In this document: positions 45,378 through 58,173 of the stretch, piece by piece
Layout: each line of letters starts with the position of its first letter
Position numbering within the stretch: position 1 is the stretch's first letter
Source of the DNA: Elymus sibiricus
Taxonomy: Eukaryota > Streptophyta > Magnoliopsida > Poales > Poaceae
Assembly: GCA_039707655.1 (NCBI GenBank)
Contig: CM077667.1
Location: forward strand, 415,319,409 to 415,383,408
DNA: 64,000 bases
Direction of reading: 5' to 3'
Notes under the pieces: generated by a model
Database searches by the model: none
What the model was told of the DNA's origin: nothing
Seen by the model: the letters and a program-made list of their open reading frames with translations, nothing else
Translations under genes and position numbers: made by a program

Positions 45378-46132
45378 GTGGGATGGAGGAGGAGGGGTGA
45401 GGGGGTATTGGGGAGGTGTCGATTACCTGACTAGATGGACGAGGCTGAGCAGCAGGAAGGAGCGTCACCGTCGAGGAGGCGGCGCTGCAAGCAAGCAGTG
45501 AAGGTTTGAACTAGGGAAGGTAGAGGAAAAGGGGGAAATGTATCTTTTGATTAGTACCGGGGGCGAGGGAGGTAGATATTTCTGTGGTAGCCCAAAATTT
45601 TCATTCGGTGCAGTGGAAAATTGGCGCAGAAAGTACCATCGGACATAGTCCCTTATTCAGAACCGTGTGCGATATGAAAACATCACAAACGAAGCCTGTG
45701 TTATACCCCGTGTGTAATGAACTTGAACATGCAAAAAATTTCAGAATAGTTCTCAATATCAACACATCACAAACGAAGCATGTGCTATACCCCGTGTGTG
45801 ATGAACTTGGATGTGTAAATGTTTGTCTCCAAGCTTCCGACGTAAGATTGGGTACTACATATCACACGGTTCGTGCCAAAAAATTGTGTGTGATGAACTT
45901 CAATTTCATTTTCAATTGGAAGATGGAATGGGGATATGGTGCCAAATTTTTGGTCCGAATTTCCCTGGTTACAATGGTCATCCATGTCGTTGCATAATTT
46001 AACATCAATTGCTAATTTGGGTACTACACAAAAGAGCCTACACCACAACCCGCACTTACTTAATCGAGCAATTAAACTGAGCTGGTTGACCTAAACATTA
46101 CTCTAACAAAAGACCAGCGCTCTAAACAAATA

Positions 46133-46753
46133 CTAATGTTCCGCCTGACGCTCGTCGATCTCCGCCGCATCCTCCATGACCAGCTCGCGCTCGACGACCT
46201 CCAGGGGAAGGGGCTCCATGGCATCCATCACCACATACTCCGCAAGCATCTCGCAGTCCGCGTTTGCCATCTCTTTGGAAAAGGGCGCCACGAGTCTGAT
46301 GTGGGCGGCCGCGGTCCTGGCATTGACGGCCTCAATCTCGGCAAGGGAGGCTGCCGACGAATGGATGGCTACCCAAGCGCTCTCGGCGATTGCCAACTCT
46401 TCGGACATAGGTTGCCGACCGTTGTCGGAGAAGGCCGCTGCTATTTGTGCGGTGACCGACACGAGATGGGTGTGGGCGGCCTCGGCATAGGCATGGGCAG
46501 CCGCCATCAGGGCTACGACGGCCGTCGAGGAACGGACAGCTGCTGTGTCGTTCTCGCCATTTGCTATCCCGGTCGCGGATGTTGCTGCCGCCATCTCAGA
46601 TGCAGCAGCTGCCCTTTCAGCGGCTGCAGCCACCCTGTCGGAGATTGCGGCCGCGCTCAAGGATGTTGTGAGCGCGTTCATGACTGATGCAGTCCTGCTT
46701 GGGCCAGAGCGGGTCGCCGAAGTTGCCCTCACGACGCGGATCCACGTCCCCAT
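46133..46753 (-). CDS. Ala-rich unknown ORF, 206 aa
   Basis: Open from 46753 to 46133, strongly Ala-rich and helical (SDRVAAAAERAAAASEMAAA, AHAYAEAAHTHL) with an acidic tail ending DERQAEH. Local GC content is high compared with the flanks. Long open frames also exist on the plus strand here, so part of the openness may be compositional. Function unknown; it could be a CACTA accessory gene. Confidence 0.4.
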   Translation of the reverse strand: MGTWIRVVRATSATRSGPSRTASVMNALTTSLSAAAISDRVAAAAERAAAASEMAAATSATGIANGENDTAAVRSSTAVVALMAAAHAYAEAAHTHLVSVTAQIAAAFSDNGRQPMSEELAIAESAWVAIHSSAASLAEIEAVNARTAAAHIRLVAPFSKEMANADCEMLAEYVVMDAMEPLPLEVVERELVMEDAAEIDERQAEH

Positions 46754-47029
46754 CTTTCACCGGCGACGCTTGAACAGTACAATGGTCTTGGGGAATAAGT
46801 GCGACTGTGTGGTTGACGCGTCGGCGGTGGACTGAAGCTTCCGGCCTAAGCCATATATGAGGATTGGCCCAAGATATTTTTATACCACATCACACACGTT
46901 TCTTGATCAAGAACTGTTTGCGATGTATTTGATTTTCATATTGCTGTGAAACGAAAAATGAAGTTACATCGACAGTTGAAGGTGTTTGGACGGCAATAAC
47001 ATTTATCTGCAGTGAACGTGCAAGTATAG

Positions 47030-49240
47030 GAGTGTCTATTAAATATGGAATTATTCAGGGTTGTTTAGGCCCTTTTAAACATTTAAAGAGTTTTTTAGAT
47101 ATTTCATGTGCATAGTTCAAATTTGAACTGCAGTTAAGCACATACTAGAGTGCACCTGAATGGGTTGAAAATCATCTAAGTGTCACTGGATACATGTTTT
47201 GGTCCCATGCAAGAAATGGAAATGAAACGAATTCCAAACCTCTCGGTATTTTGGCTCGGTCGTAGACTTTGAGAAGCCGTATTTTCAAATTCCAGTAAAT
47301 CCAAATATCGTCAGAAATTCATGAAACTTTGCATGGTGTCATGTCATGGCTCATGTGTGTTGTGGTAAAAAAAAATGCCCAGTTCGGGACAAGTTTTGGC
47401 ACAAACCTCTTACAAACCAAAGATTCACACAAGAAGTCATGTGGTTCCGATAGGGAAAGTTCACATTTTATGTGCGAAACAACATCTGATGTCTCTTCTC
47501 GCCTTGAATTTATTTCTAGAGTCTCCATAGAGCAACATGAATGTGTCGTGCTAAACAATGGAATATTACAGAGTTTGTTTGGCCTTTTTAGTACATTAAT
47601 TGATTTTTCTAGGCATTTAATGTGCATAATTCAAATTTGAACTACAATCACACGGTCCAGCGCATGAAAATAGGTCGAAAAATCATACACGTTTCCCTGG
47701 CTGCATGTTTAGGTCACACGCAAGAAATGGGAATGAATTTCAAACATATCATCGTCTTGGCTCGACCGCAAACATTGGGAAACTTAGTTTTTAATTTCAT
47801 GTAAATGCAAACCTCGACAGAAATTCATGAAATTTGGGCATGGTGTCATCAATTGCCCTGTTGTGTGTGTTGTGGTAAAAAAATTGCCCAATTTTGGACA
47901 AGTTCTGGCACAAAGCTTCTTACAAACCGGAGATTCTCACAAGAAAGTCGTGTGTTCCGATAGGGAAAGTTCACCTTTTATGTGCGAAACAACATTCACT
48001 ATCTCTTCTCGCCTTGAATTTATTTCTAGAGTCACCATAGAGCAACATGACAGTCATGCTAAACTATGGATTTTTTTCCAGGGTACGTGAGGCCTATTTA
48101 ATACATTAATTGAGTTTTCTAGCCGTTTAATGTGCATAATTCAAATTTGAACTACAATCACAAGGTCCAACGCATGAAAAAATAGGTTGAAAAAATCATA
48201 TGCCTTTCCATGGATGCATGTTTAGGTCCCACGCAAGAAATTGGAATGGATTTCTAACATCTCATTGTCTGTTGGCTCGGCCGCAAGCATTGAGATACTT
48301 GGTTTTCAAATCCCCGTAAATCCAAAAGTCGTCAGAAATTCATGAAACTTGGAATGGTGTCGTGACAAGGGCACACATATGCTGTGGTAAAAAATTGTCC
48401 AAATTGGACATGTTCTTGCACAATCCCCTTACAAATTGGAGCTCCTCACAAGAAGCTTTGTGGTTTTGATAGGGAACATTATATATGCATGTCACATATG
48501 CGGGCGAAAAGACATCCGATGCCTCTTCTCTCCTTGATTTTTTTATAGAAGCACACGGACATGTACGTGCGAAGTGCAAAAATATGAATAAATTAAGGGA
48601 TCATCTGGCTTTTAGATACATTAATTGAGTTTTCAGTGCATTATTTAATGTGCATAATTCAAATTTGATCTACAATCACAAGGTTCGGGGCAGCAAAATG
48701 GGTTGAAAAATCATATATGTGTCCCTGGATACATGTGTTAGGTCACATGCAAGAAGTGAGAATGAATTTCAAACATCTCAGCATGTTGGCTCGACCACAA
48801 ACATCAAGAAACTTGGTTTTCAAATTCTCGTAAATCCAAAACTACGTCAGAAATTCATGAAACATGGAATGGTGTCATGACAAGGCACACATATGCCATG
48901 GTAAAAAATAATACCAACTTGGACATGTTTTGTCACAAGCCTCTTACAAACCGGAGCTTCTCACACAATAAGCTATGTGGTTCTAATAGGGAACATATGC
49001 ATGCCACATCTGCGGGTGAAATGACGTTCGATGCCTCTTCTCTCCTTGATTTTTTTCTAGAAACAACATAAAGCAATAGGTGTGTACTGCAAAAATATGA
49101 AATTATTGAAGGTTCGTATGGCTTTTTATAAATAATTGAGTTTTATGTGCATTTAATGTACATAATTCAAATATGAACTATAGTCACAAGGTTTATGTTG
49201 GGTAGGGCCTCGTCATATAAAGCACAAATATGTTGTGGTA
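47030..49240. repeat. Tandem array, ~510-bp unit, about 4.3 copies
   Basis: Anchors repeat in order: AAATTCATGAAA(C/A)(T/A)TGG...TGGTGTC at ~47318, 47822, 48336 and 48851 (steps of 504, 514 and 515), and CATAATTCAAATTTGAACTA near 47625, 48134, 48655 and 49160. Units are diverged. Short open frames in them are not conserved as proteins. Confidence 0.85.
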
Positions 49241-49690
49241 TTTTTTAGTGTCCACTTTGAGAGAAAGAGCAAGCATTATTAATAGCCAACAAAGGCATTT
49301 TGGAACAAAAATATGTCTCGTTACCATCGCAAACGGACGTATTATTTATAATTCGTGGACATTCTACAGACCATTTACATGCTGCCACGTGTCGCTCTCT
49401 GTATTGGCAAGGAGGTAGCATGCGGACAGGTGTTTGAGTAGACAGGTGGCGTGCGAGCAGTGTCCTGCGCATGCTCATCGGGGAGGCGTGTCCTTTACCA
49501 GTCATCAAAGACGTTTCAGACTGAATACCCATATGCAGACCAAGGGCACCGGTTCCTTCCCTACTAAGCCAAGCGAAAATCTGGCGTGAAGGAATTTTTT
49601 CATTGTGCCATCGCAAACGGTTGTGAATGATGACTCGTGTGCCCTTCCCAATGCTAATCATTGTATAGGTGCTAACTGCTAAGGTTGCCT

Positions 49691-50230
49691 TGTATGCAAA
49701 AAAACCTGATGTGGGAAGGTAATTAAGAGGAGAGATATGAGTTTGGTGACCACATGAAGAAACAATGACAAGCGCGTGAACCTTGACAAAACACTTAAAT
49801 GAAGGAAACTCACCAATGCATGCAAGATTTTAGTTGCTAAATCATTTAATGAAGGGACCATAGCAACAATGCATTGTGGACTTGAGTTGCTAAGACTTTT
49901 AATACACTAAGCACCCCATCTAAGCATCGATCGATGCACTGGCAGCAGCAATCAGGTAAAATTCGAATCTGTCATATTGGGTAAATTTTCATTTGTCAAA
50001 TTGGAAACACTGACATTTGCCAAATTTTGCAGGAACAAAATCACTGTTACGGTGCAATTTTGCAACTGAAATTCAGTAAACATAGATTTCATTCATAGAT
50101 TAAGCATTGGTCTTTGTACAAAATAGTTCAACTCGACAGCTGAATCGAACAAACTTTTCCCTATTTTTTGCCAACCACGTACTGAAATATCTAGTTCAAC
50201 TATATATACTAGCTAATTAAAGTAGGTGGG
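49691..50230. other. Unclassified AT-rich interval
   Basis: About 540 bp with no coding potential. CAAATTGG/CATATTGGGTAAATTT phrases repeat near 49970-50020. It is the immediate target of element B; GTGGG (50226-50230) is the likely target duplication. Confidence 0.5.
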
Positions 50231-51643
50231 TGATAACCCACAAGTATAGGGGATCGCAACAGTTTTCGAGGGTAGAGTATTCAACCCAAATTTATAGATT
50301 CGACACAAGGGGAGCCAAAGAATACTTGAGAGTATTAGCAGTTGAGTTGTCAATTCAACCACACCTGGAGAATAAATATCTGCAGCAAAGTGATCAGTAG
50401 CACAGTAATATGATAGTTTGATAGCAGTAGTGACAGTGACAGTAGCGGTAACAGTAGTAGCAATAGTTTTGTAGCAGTTGGAACAGCAGCAGCAACAATA
50501 GCAACTTAGCAAGAACAATAAGTGGAAAGCTCGTAGGCACTGGATCGGTAACTCGTTGGATGATATTCGTCATGTAACAGTCATAACCTAGGGCGATACA
50601 GAACTAGCTCCATTTCATCAATGTAATGTAAGCATGTATTCCGTAAATAGTCATACATGCTTAGGGAAAAGAACTTGCATGACATCTTTTGTCCTACCCT
50701 CCCGTGGCAGCGGGGTCCATAAGGAAACTAAGGGATATTAAGGCCTCCTTTAAATAGAGAACCGGAACAAAGCATTAACACATGGTGAATACATGAACTC
50801 CTCAAACTACGGTCATCACCGCGAAGTATCTCAAATATTGTCACTATGGGGTTGACGGATCATAACACGTAATAGGTGCATATGACTAGGCAAGATCGGA
50901 TCAAGAACATAGATATAGATATGATAACATAAACGGTTCAGATCTGAAATCATGGCACTCGGGCCCTAGTGACAAGCATTAGGCATAGCAAAGTCATAGC
51001 AACATCAATCTCAAAACATAGTGGATACTAGGGATCAAGCCCTAACAAAACTAACTCGATTACATGATGAATCTCATCCAACTCCTCACCAACCAGCAAG
51101 CCTACAAAGGAATTACTCACTCCCTGTGGGGAGCATCATGGAATTGGTGATGGAGAAAGGTTGGTGATGATGAAGACCGAAGATTCCCCTCTCCGGAGCC
51201 CCAAACGGGCTCCTGATCTGGCCTCCCGATGAAGAACAGGAGGTTGCGGCGGCTCCATATGGTAAAATGCGATGAAACTTTCTCTCTGATTTTTTTCTTC
51301 GAAAATAGGAATTTATAGTGGCGGAACTAGGGCAAGTGGTGCCACGACGTGGGCACAACCCACCAAGGCGCGTCCAGGGGGCCTGGCGCGCCCTGGTGGG
51401 TGATGCTCACCCTGGCCCCCCTCTTCGGTGGATTTTGGCTCCAATAATTCTCACATATTCTGAAATAATTCTCCAAAAAAATTTGTTCCATTCCGAGAAC
51501 TTTTATTTCTGCACAAAAACAACACCATGGTAGTTCTGCTGAAAACAGCGTCAGTCTGGGTTAGTTCCATTCAAATCATGCAAATTAGAGTCCAAAACAA
51601 GGGCAAAAGGGTGAGGAAAAGTAGATACATTGGAGACGTATCA
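50231..51643 (-). repeat. 3' LTR of element B
   Basis: 1413 bp; plus strand starts TGATAACCCACAAGTATAGG and ends GAGACGTATCA. Aligns with 58203-58822 over its first ~620 bp. GC-rich inverted repeat at ~51355-51405. Confidence 0.9.
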
Positions 51644-51662
51644 ACTCCCCCAAGCTTAAACC
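51644..51662 (-). promoter_or_regulatory. 3' polypurine tract of element B
   Basis: Minus strand TTTAAGCTTGGGGGAGT, same as element A. Confidence 0.7.
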
Positions 51663-53722
51663 TTTGCTTGTCCTCAAGCAATTCAGTTGACAAACTGAAA
51701 GTGATAAAGAAAAACTTTTATGAACTCTTTTGTTCTTGTTTACATATATATGCTTAAGTAGCACCCAGGTTTTCAGCAAAGATTATGACTAACCATGTCA
51801 ACAATAACTCTTAGAAATTATATTAACTCATAACAATAACATAAGCAACTAGTGAGCAATAATAAGATATCTCAAGCGCCAACACTTTGTCAAAATAATC
51901 ATGATACAATATGACAATAGTGGTATCTCGCTAGCCCTTTCTGAGACCGCAAAACATAAATGCAGAGCACCTCCAAAGTTCAAGCAATGACTAAACATTG
52001 TAATTCATGGTAGAAAAGATCCAGTCATGCTGCACCCAACATCAACTATACACAATGCATGAGGATGACAATAGTGCTCTCAGGTCTGGCGCTTATTTGA
52101 GAAGGTGATGACTCAACATAAAAGTAAATAGATAGTCCCTTCGCAGAGGGAAGCATGGATTTGCAGCGGTGCCAGAGCTCAAAGTTTAAAACAGAGGTAG
52201 ATATAATTTCGGGAGGTACACCCTTCCTGTCAACGTCACGACCAAGAGTTATCAATATCTTCCATGCTAAACAAATTAGCAGCGGTTCCCAAGCGGTAAA
52301 AGTAAAGGTTTACTCCCCCTCCACCAACAATCACACTCCACGGCGAGCCGCATCCATGGGTACCGTCCAAACCAACAACATTCCTGGGGGAGTTTTGTTT
52401 AATTATTTTTTATTTTTGATTTCGGGACTGGGAATCCCTATTACCGCCCCTCTCGTGTAAGGACAAGTGAATAAACACTCATCATGAGAATAACCCGCTT
52501 AGCATGGAAGATACTGACCGCCCCCTGTCGCTCCATGAGCGGTCCAGGCACACAAAACAGATGTTCATTTGAATTTTTAGAGGTGGCACATGCAAATTTA
52601 CTTGGAACGGCAGGGTAATACCGCATATAGGTAGGTATAGTGGACTCATCTGGCATAACTTGGTTTAAGGGTTTTGATGCACAAGCAGTATTTCCGCTTA
52701 GTACAGGCGAAGGCTAGCAATTAGATTGAGAAGCGGACAGCTAGAGAGCGAAAACGGTCATGAACATGCATTACATATAATCAACATTGAATACTAGCAT
52801 GAGTAGGATGTGGACACCATGAACATAAATATCATGAAGGCTATGTTGGTTTTGATTCAACTACATGCGTGAACATGTGCCAAGTCAAGCCACTTGAAAC
52901 ATTCAGAGGAGGATACCATATCATCATACCACATCACAACCATTTTAATGCATGTTGACACCCAAGATAAATCATTATCCACTCCTAGCTACTTAAGCAT
53001 GGCATGAACAACTATAATCTCTAATGGTCATTGCAAACATGTTTGATCATAATGAGCTGAATCAAGGGATACTAGGCTAAACATATTTACAAAAACAAAA
53101 ACAAGTTGAGTTCATACCCGCCTTTCTCTGCCACAGCCAATTCATCATATGTCGTCATTATTGCCTTTCACTTGCATGACCGAATGATAAGAAGATAATA
53201 ATAGTGCAAGAGTGCCGTGGACTAAGCTGGAATCTGTAACATTTTATTCAAGAGGAGGAGACAAAGTAATATGGAATCTTTGTTAGATTAACAACAATGT
53301 AGATGAGAGCCACTCAACAATTTCATTGTGGTCTTCTCCTAGGTACGACTCAAGTAAAAAGAAAAGAATTTCAGAGAAACACACTGAAATATTTTTGGAG
53401 TTTTTGGTTTTTCTTGAAGAAAGCAAATTAAAGAGGAAAAACAAAAACAAGAAAAACTATTTACACGGGAAAGCTCCCAACAAGTAAAAGAAGAAGCGAG
53501 AAATATTTTTAGGGCTTTCTTTTGATGCTACAATCAAACTAAGCTAGAAAGAAAATCTAAAAAGAAGTAGGAAATATTTTTGGGTTTTCTCAAAGTTTTT
53601 CAAACACACAAGAAGAAAGCGAGAAAACAAATCAAGCATGGATATTACAATGAAAGAGTATGAACACCGACAACTGGAATGAAATGAGTGAACATGAATG
53701 TAATGTCGGTGGAAATACGTAC
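51663..53722 (-). other. Non-coding 3' region of element B
   Basis: About 2 kb, homologous to 36957-38846. No supportable gene. It ends at an internal purine tract copy (CCCCCCAAGCTTAGGC, ~53722-53736). Confidence 0.7.
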
Positions 53723-53756
53723 CCCCCAAGCTTAGGCTTTTGGCCTAGCTTGGTAA

Positions 53757-54776
53757 TCACCATCCGTAGTAGCCGTCCGGCCCCAAGTCGTAGTGAGGCG
53801 GAGGCGGCACCTGAGCATCCCACCCCTGGGGCTCCTCCTCAACTGCTGCTTGGTTGTTCTGGTAAGCTATAATGTCATCTGGCATGATCCTGTATCCGTT
53901 CCTGGCAATAGGATCAAATAAAGCAGGTGCAGGCAATGGAATAACATCACGTGTTTCCTTGCTAAATACTAAGTTATAATGAATATCACGGGGAGAGTCA
54001 GTTATATCAAGGAATTGGTGAGCCTGCAGTGACTTATGATCAAGGTAAACTCGGGATAAGAGATAATCATGTGGGCGAAATGGAATTCTAAAGTGTCTCG
54101 CTAAGCGAGTAGCATAAATACCACCATGTATCTTTTTCTTAGTTTTGTTAAGATGTAAGCGTCGAGCAATAATAGCCCCCATACTAAAGGTGTGATCATC
54201 ATAAAGTGCACGACGTAAAATAGCAAGATCAGGGGCACTGAGTGCGCCAACCTTCTCTCTAGCGGTTAAACACTTAGTAATGACCAAAGCGAAATAATGT
54301 ACTGAGGGAAACTACAAGCTGGTAGCAGTGGCACTCGACACACCTCTATCCTCACCCACGATTAACGCAAGGAGAAAATACTCAAACTCAGATGGCCTAG
54401 GTTCTCTCAAGTCCCCATCAGAAGGAATCAAGCATATGTTACAGAAGTCAGTTAGCGACATTGTGTAAGTTTCAGCATAAAGATTAAGCTGCACTTCAGG
54501 AGGGTTGTTTCTTCCTAGATAATTAAAGCTTTGCACAAAGGAATTTGTAAGGATGTGATATTGGTCACACTTAGTTGCGAGGAACTCGGTTAACCCAGCG
54601 TTTGCAACAAACTGAGCGAACTCTTGATGGAACCCGGCCTCCTCCATGAAGGCATCATGTGGCCATTCACACGGCCGCACCTCCACCTTTCTTGGGGTGT
54701 GAAGGTCATTGTCCGATGATTCCCCAATGACTCCCTTGGCATTTTTCTTGGAGGAGAACTTCCTAAAGATTTGCAT
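53757..54776 (-). pseudogene. Extra sense ORF of element B, one nonsense codon
   Basis: Homologue of the A ORF. The best start is the ATG at 54776 (MQIFRKFSSKKNAKG), since upstream sequence in this frame is GC-rich leader. It keeps VEVRPCEWPHDAFMEE, LATKCDQYHILTNSFVQSF, MSLTDFCNICLIPSDG and SAPDLAILRRALYDDHTFSM. A TAG at 54312-54310 follows the ATATSL segment; the same frame resumes and ends at 53757. Length without the stop (~339 codons) matches A. The tail is Pro/Tyr-rich. Confidence 0.75.
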
Positions 54777-54789
54777 TTTATTCCAAGTA

Positions 54790-55200
54790 GCAATCCCTCC
54801 AAAAAGTTTCAGAAACGGAGCTTCGAGCAAAGAGATCAAAATCCGCGGGTTTGAGAGCAAGAACACAAAAATGGTGGCCGTGGTGCTTTTTTCTGGAGGT
54901 AGGTGATGATGTGGGCTAAATAGATAAGTGAGGGGCCCACGTGGGGGCCACAACCCAACAGGGCGCGCCTGGGGGTGCTCGCGCACCCTGGTGTCTTGTG
55001 GGCACCAGGTGCACCCCCCCTCTGGTGTTATTTGCACCAAAAATTCATAAATAATTGGAGAAAAAACGTGTTAAATTTTCAGGGCATTCTGAGAATTTTT
55101 ATTTTTGGGTCATTTTTTTATTGCACGGAGAAAACAGAAAACAGGATAAACATGGCATTTTATTTTACTTGAGTAACTAAAACAGAAAATAAAAAGTGGG
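54790..55200 (-). promoter_or_regulatory. LTR-like leader module upstream of the extra ORF, element B
   Basis: Counterpart of 39960-40560: AAATTTTCAGGGCATTC zone, GC-rich hairpin near 54945-55010 (GGGCGCGCCTGGG and pairing CACCCTGGTGTC), then a leader. No gene is supported although a spurious frame reads through it. Confidence 0.45.
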
Positions 55201-55328
55201 ATCAGAGAGTTGTGCTTACTAGATTCATCGACTTCATACCGCTCAAAAATGATCCATTAAAAAGGTTGATCAAGTCTTATTAACAACCACTTCCGATTAG
55301 CATGAAACCGAAGAACTTTTGTAAAACA

Positions 55329-58124
55329 CTAAGTTACCTCAATGGGGATGTGCATATCCCCAACAATAAGTATATCATATTTCTTTTTGGCGGTAGGTAG
55401 AGGTAATTGAAAACTTCCAATAGTGATGGTAGGAGATTCTTCAATAACATTTATACCATTCACTTGGAATTGTTTCTTCGGAAAGTGCACCGTATGCTCA
55501 TTGCCATTGATATGAAAAGTGACTTTGCTTTTATTTCAATCAATAACAACCCCTGCAGTATTCAAAAAGGGTCTACCAAGGATAATCGACATGTTGTCGT
55601 CCTCGGGCATCTCAAGAATAACAAAGTCCGTTAAGATAGTAACATTTGCAATAACAACGGGCACATCCTCACAAATACCGGTAGGTATGGCTGTTGATTT
55701 GTCAGCCATTTGCAATGATATCTCAGTAGGTGTGAGTTTATTCAAATCAAGTCTTTTATATAAAGAGAAAGGCATAACACTAACACCGGCTCCCAAATCA
55801 CACAAAGCAGTTTTGACATAGTTTCTTTTAATGGAGCAAGGTATAGTCGGTATTCCAGGATCTCCAAGTTTTTTAGGTACTCCATCCTTAAAAGAATAAT
55901 TAGCAAGCATGGTGGAGATTTCAGCTTCCGGTATGTTTCTTTTATTTGTGATGATGTCTTTCATATACTTTGCATAAGGGGCCATCTTCAAAATATCAGT
56001 TAAGCGAGTACGCATAAAGACTGGCCTAATCATTTTAGCAAAGCGCTCAAATTCTTCATCATCCTTTTTCTTAGATGGCTTAGGTGGAAATGGCATAGGT
56101 TTCTGAACCCATGGCTCTCTTTCTTTACCATGTTTCCTAGCCACAAAGTCTCTTTTATCATACCGTTTATTTTTAGGTTGTGGGTCATCAAGATCAGGAG
56201 CAGGTTCTATTTCTACATCATTATCTGGTTCTTTATCATTACTAGGTTGAGCATCATCGTGATCATCATCATTATCATTTTCATTATCACTAGGTGAATG
56301 TTCACTACCAGATTGAGTTTCAGCATCGGAAATAGAGACATCATTATTATCAGGAGGTTTTTGTGTCTCAGGTTCACTAGAGGTATGCCAAGTCCTATCA
56401 TTTTTCTTTTTCTTTTTCTTCTTAGAAGGACTAGGTGCATCAATATTAATTCTTTGAGAGTCTTATTCAATTCTTCTAGGATGACCCTCAAGATAAAGTG
56501 GTTCTTGGGTCATTCTACCTCCTCTTGTTACTACTCTAGCAGCAAAATCATGCATATTATTATTCATTTCATCAAGCAATTCTTTTTGAGACTTAGCAAC
56601 TTGTTCTAACTAAGTTTGAACCATAGAAGCATGCTTTCCTACACCTCTAACATCATTACTGATTCTAAATAGCAAGTCACTCAAGTGAGCAATCATATCG
56701 GAATTGTATTTCAATTGTTTCAGAACATGAGCATTGAAATGATCTTGCTTCATAATATAGTTGTCAAACTCATATAAGCATTGAGTAGGATGTTCATTGT
56801 GAGGAATGTCACTTTCATTAAACTTTAATAAAGAATTTACCTCTACCACCTATGGAGGTGGTGGTGTGTCAAGGCCATATATTTCTTCAATAGGTGGCAA
56901 ATTCTTAACATCCTCAGCTTTAATACCTTTTCCTTCATAGATTTCTTTGCCTCTTGCATATCTTCAGGACTGAGAAATAAGATACCCCTCTTCTTCGGAG
57001 TGGGTTTAGGCGGTGGTTCAGGGAGAGTCCAATCATCATAATTCTTCAATATGTTGTTCAATAATTCCTCAGCTTGTTCAACAGTTCGTTCCCTGAAAAC
57101 ACAACCAGCACAACTATCTAGGAAGTCCCTAGAAGCATCGGTTAGTCCATTATAAAAGATATCAAGTATTTCATTTTTCTTGAGAGGATGATTAGGCAAA
57201 GCATTAAGCAACTGGAGAAGCCTCCCCAAGCTTGTGGGAGACTCTCTTCTTCAATTTGGACAAAATTAAATATTTCCTGTAAGGCAGCTTCTTTCTTATG
57301 AGCAGGAAAATATTTTTCAGAGAAGTAGTAGATCATATCCTGGGGACTACGCACACAACCAGGAGTAAGAGTATTGTACCATGTCTTAGCATCACCTTTT
57401 AATGAGAACGGAAATAACTTAAGGATATAAAAGTAGCTAATCTTCTCATCATGAGCAAAGAGGGTGGCTATATCATTCAGCTTAGTAAGGTGTGCCACTA
57501 CAGTTTCAGTTTCATAGCTATGGAAAGGATCAGATTCAACCAAAGTAATTGACTCTGGGTCGACAGAGAATTCGTGATCCTTATCGGTAACAAAGATAGG
57601 TGAAGTAGCAAACTTAGGATCACATTTCATTCTAGCATTCAAAGTCTTTTCCTTATACTTGTGTAGCAATTTCTTAAGATCGTTTCTATCCTTGCAAGAA
57701 AGAATTTCTCTAGTTATCTCCTCGTCCATAACATAACCTTCAGGTATCTTAGGCATTTCAGACTTGGGAGAGCTAGAACTAATAGGAGTTTCATAATTAT
57801 CATCAGTTTCATAAGCTTCATCAATTTCAGCTATTTCATCAGTTTCAGCAGTTTCATTCTCTTTAGCTCTAGCAATTTGTTCATCAAGAAATTCTCCTAG
57901 TGCACATTATCATCAAGCATGGTACTAGCATCATCAATAGCATAATTCATATCAGAGGTAGCATCATCAATAACTTGCAACATATCAGGCTTACTAGCAT
58001 GTGGTGGTATTGCAAGCTTACTCATAACAGAAGGTGAATCAAGTGCAGAGTGTGATGGCAGTTCCTTACCTCCATTCGTAGTAGAGGAAAAAATCTTGGT
58101 CTTAGTGTCCTTTAGATTCTTCAT
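55329..58124 (-). pseudogene. Gag-protease of element B, frameshifted
   Basis: From the ATG at 58124 to the TAG at 55329-55331 (ends HIPIEVT). It shows ILKLFPFSLKGDAKTWYNTL (gag) and DLGAGVSVMPFSLYKRLD with SIILGRPFLNTAGVVID (protease). Damage: a stop near 57897, a one-C deletion in a C run near 57225 (A has five C, B four), stops near 56843 and 56610, and a TGA at 55536-55538 inside the protease tail. It is more decayed than A. Confidence 0.8.
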
Positions 58125-58173
58125 AGTGATAAATTAATATAAATCCCAAGTGACTCAACAAATATTGCTATGT

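Larger units (their letters stand above)
44959..49690. mobile_element. CACTA-like region with two minus-strand ORFs and a ~510-bp tandem array
   Basis: Begins at element A's edge and fades near 49690. Motifs such as CACACGG, TGTGCGAT, ATCGCAAACGG and CACAAACGAAG recur at 45640-45900, 46890-46930 and 49300-49640, as in the subterminal zones of the block at 13832-15890. No CACTA terminus or transposase motif is seen, so the class is an inference. Confidence 0.45.

Noticed and set aside
46136..46835. Long plus-strand frames opposite the Ala-rich ORF
   Set aside because: They are complementary-frame shadows in GC-rich DNA; the minus-strand frame is the longest and has more protein-like composition.
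47030..49240. Regularly spaced repeats, considered as a CRISPR array
   Set aside because: Units are ~510 bp and diverged, in a plant genome context; no short direct repeats with unique spacers.
50385..50510. CAG/GTA-rich stretch in A/B LTRs, considered as a microsatellite
   Set aside because: Irregular trinucleotide bias that is part of the LTR in all four copies, not a true microsatellite.
56213..56491. 92-codon Met/Leu/Ile-rich frame in element B
   Set aside because: It is an off-frame reading of the Asp/Asn-rich Gag linker; the true frame carries stops.
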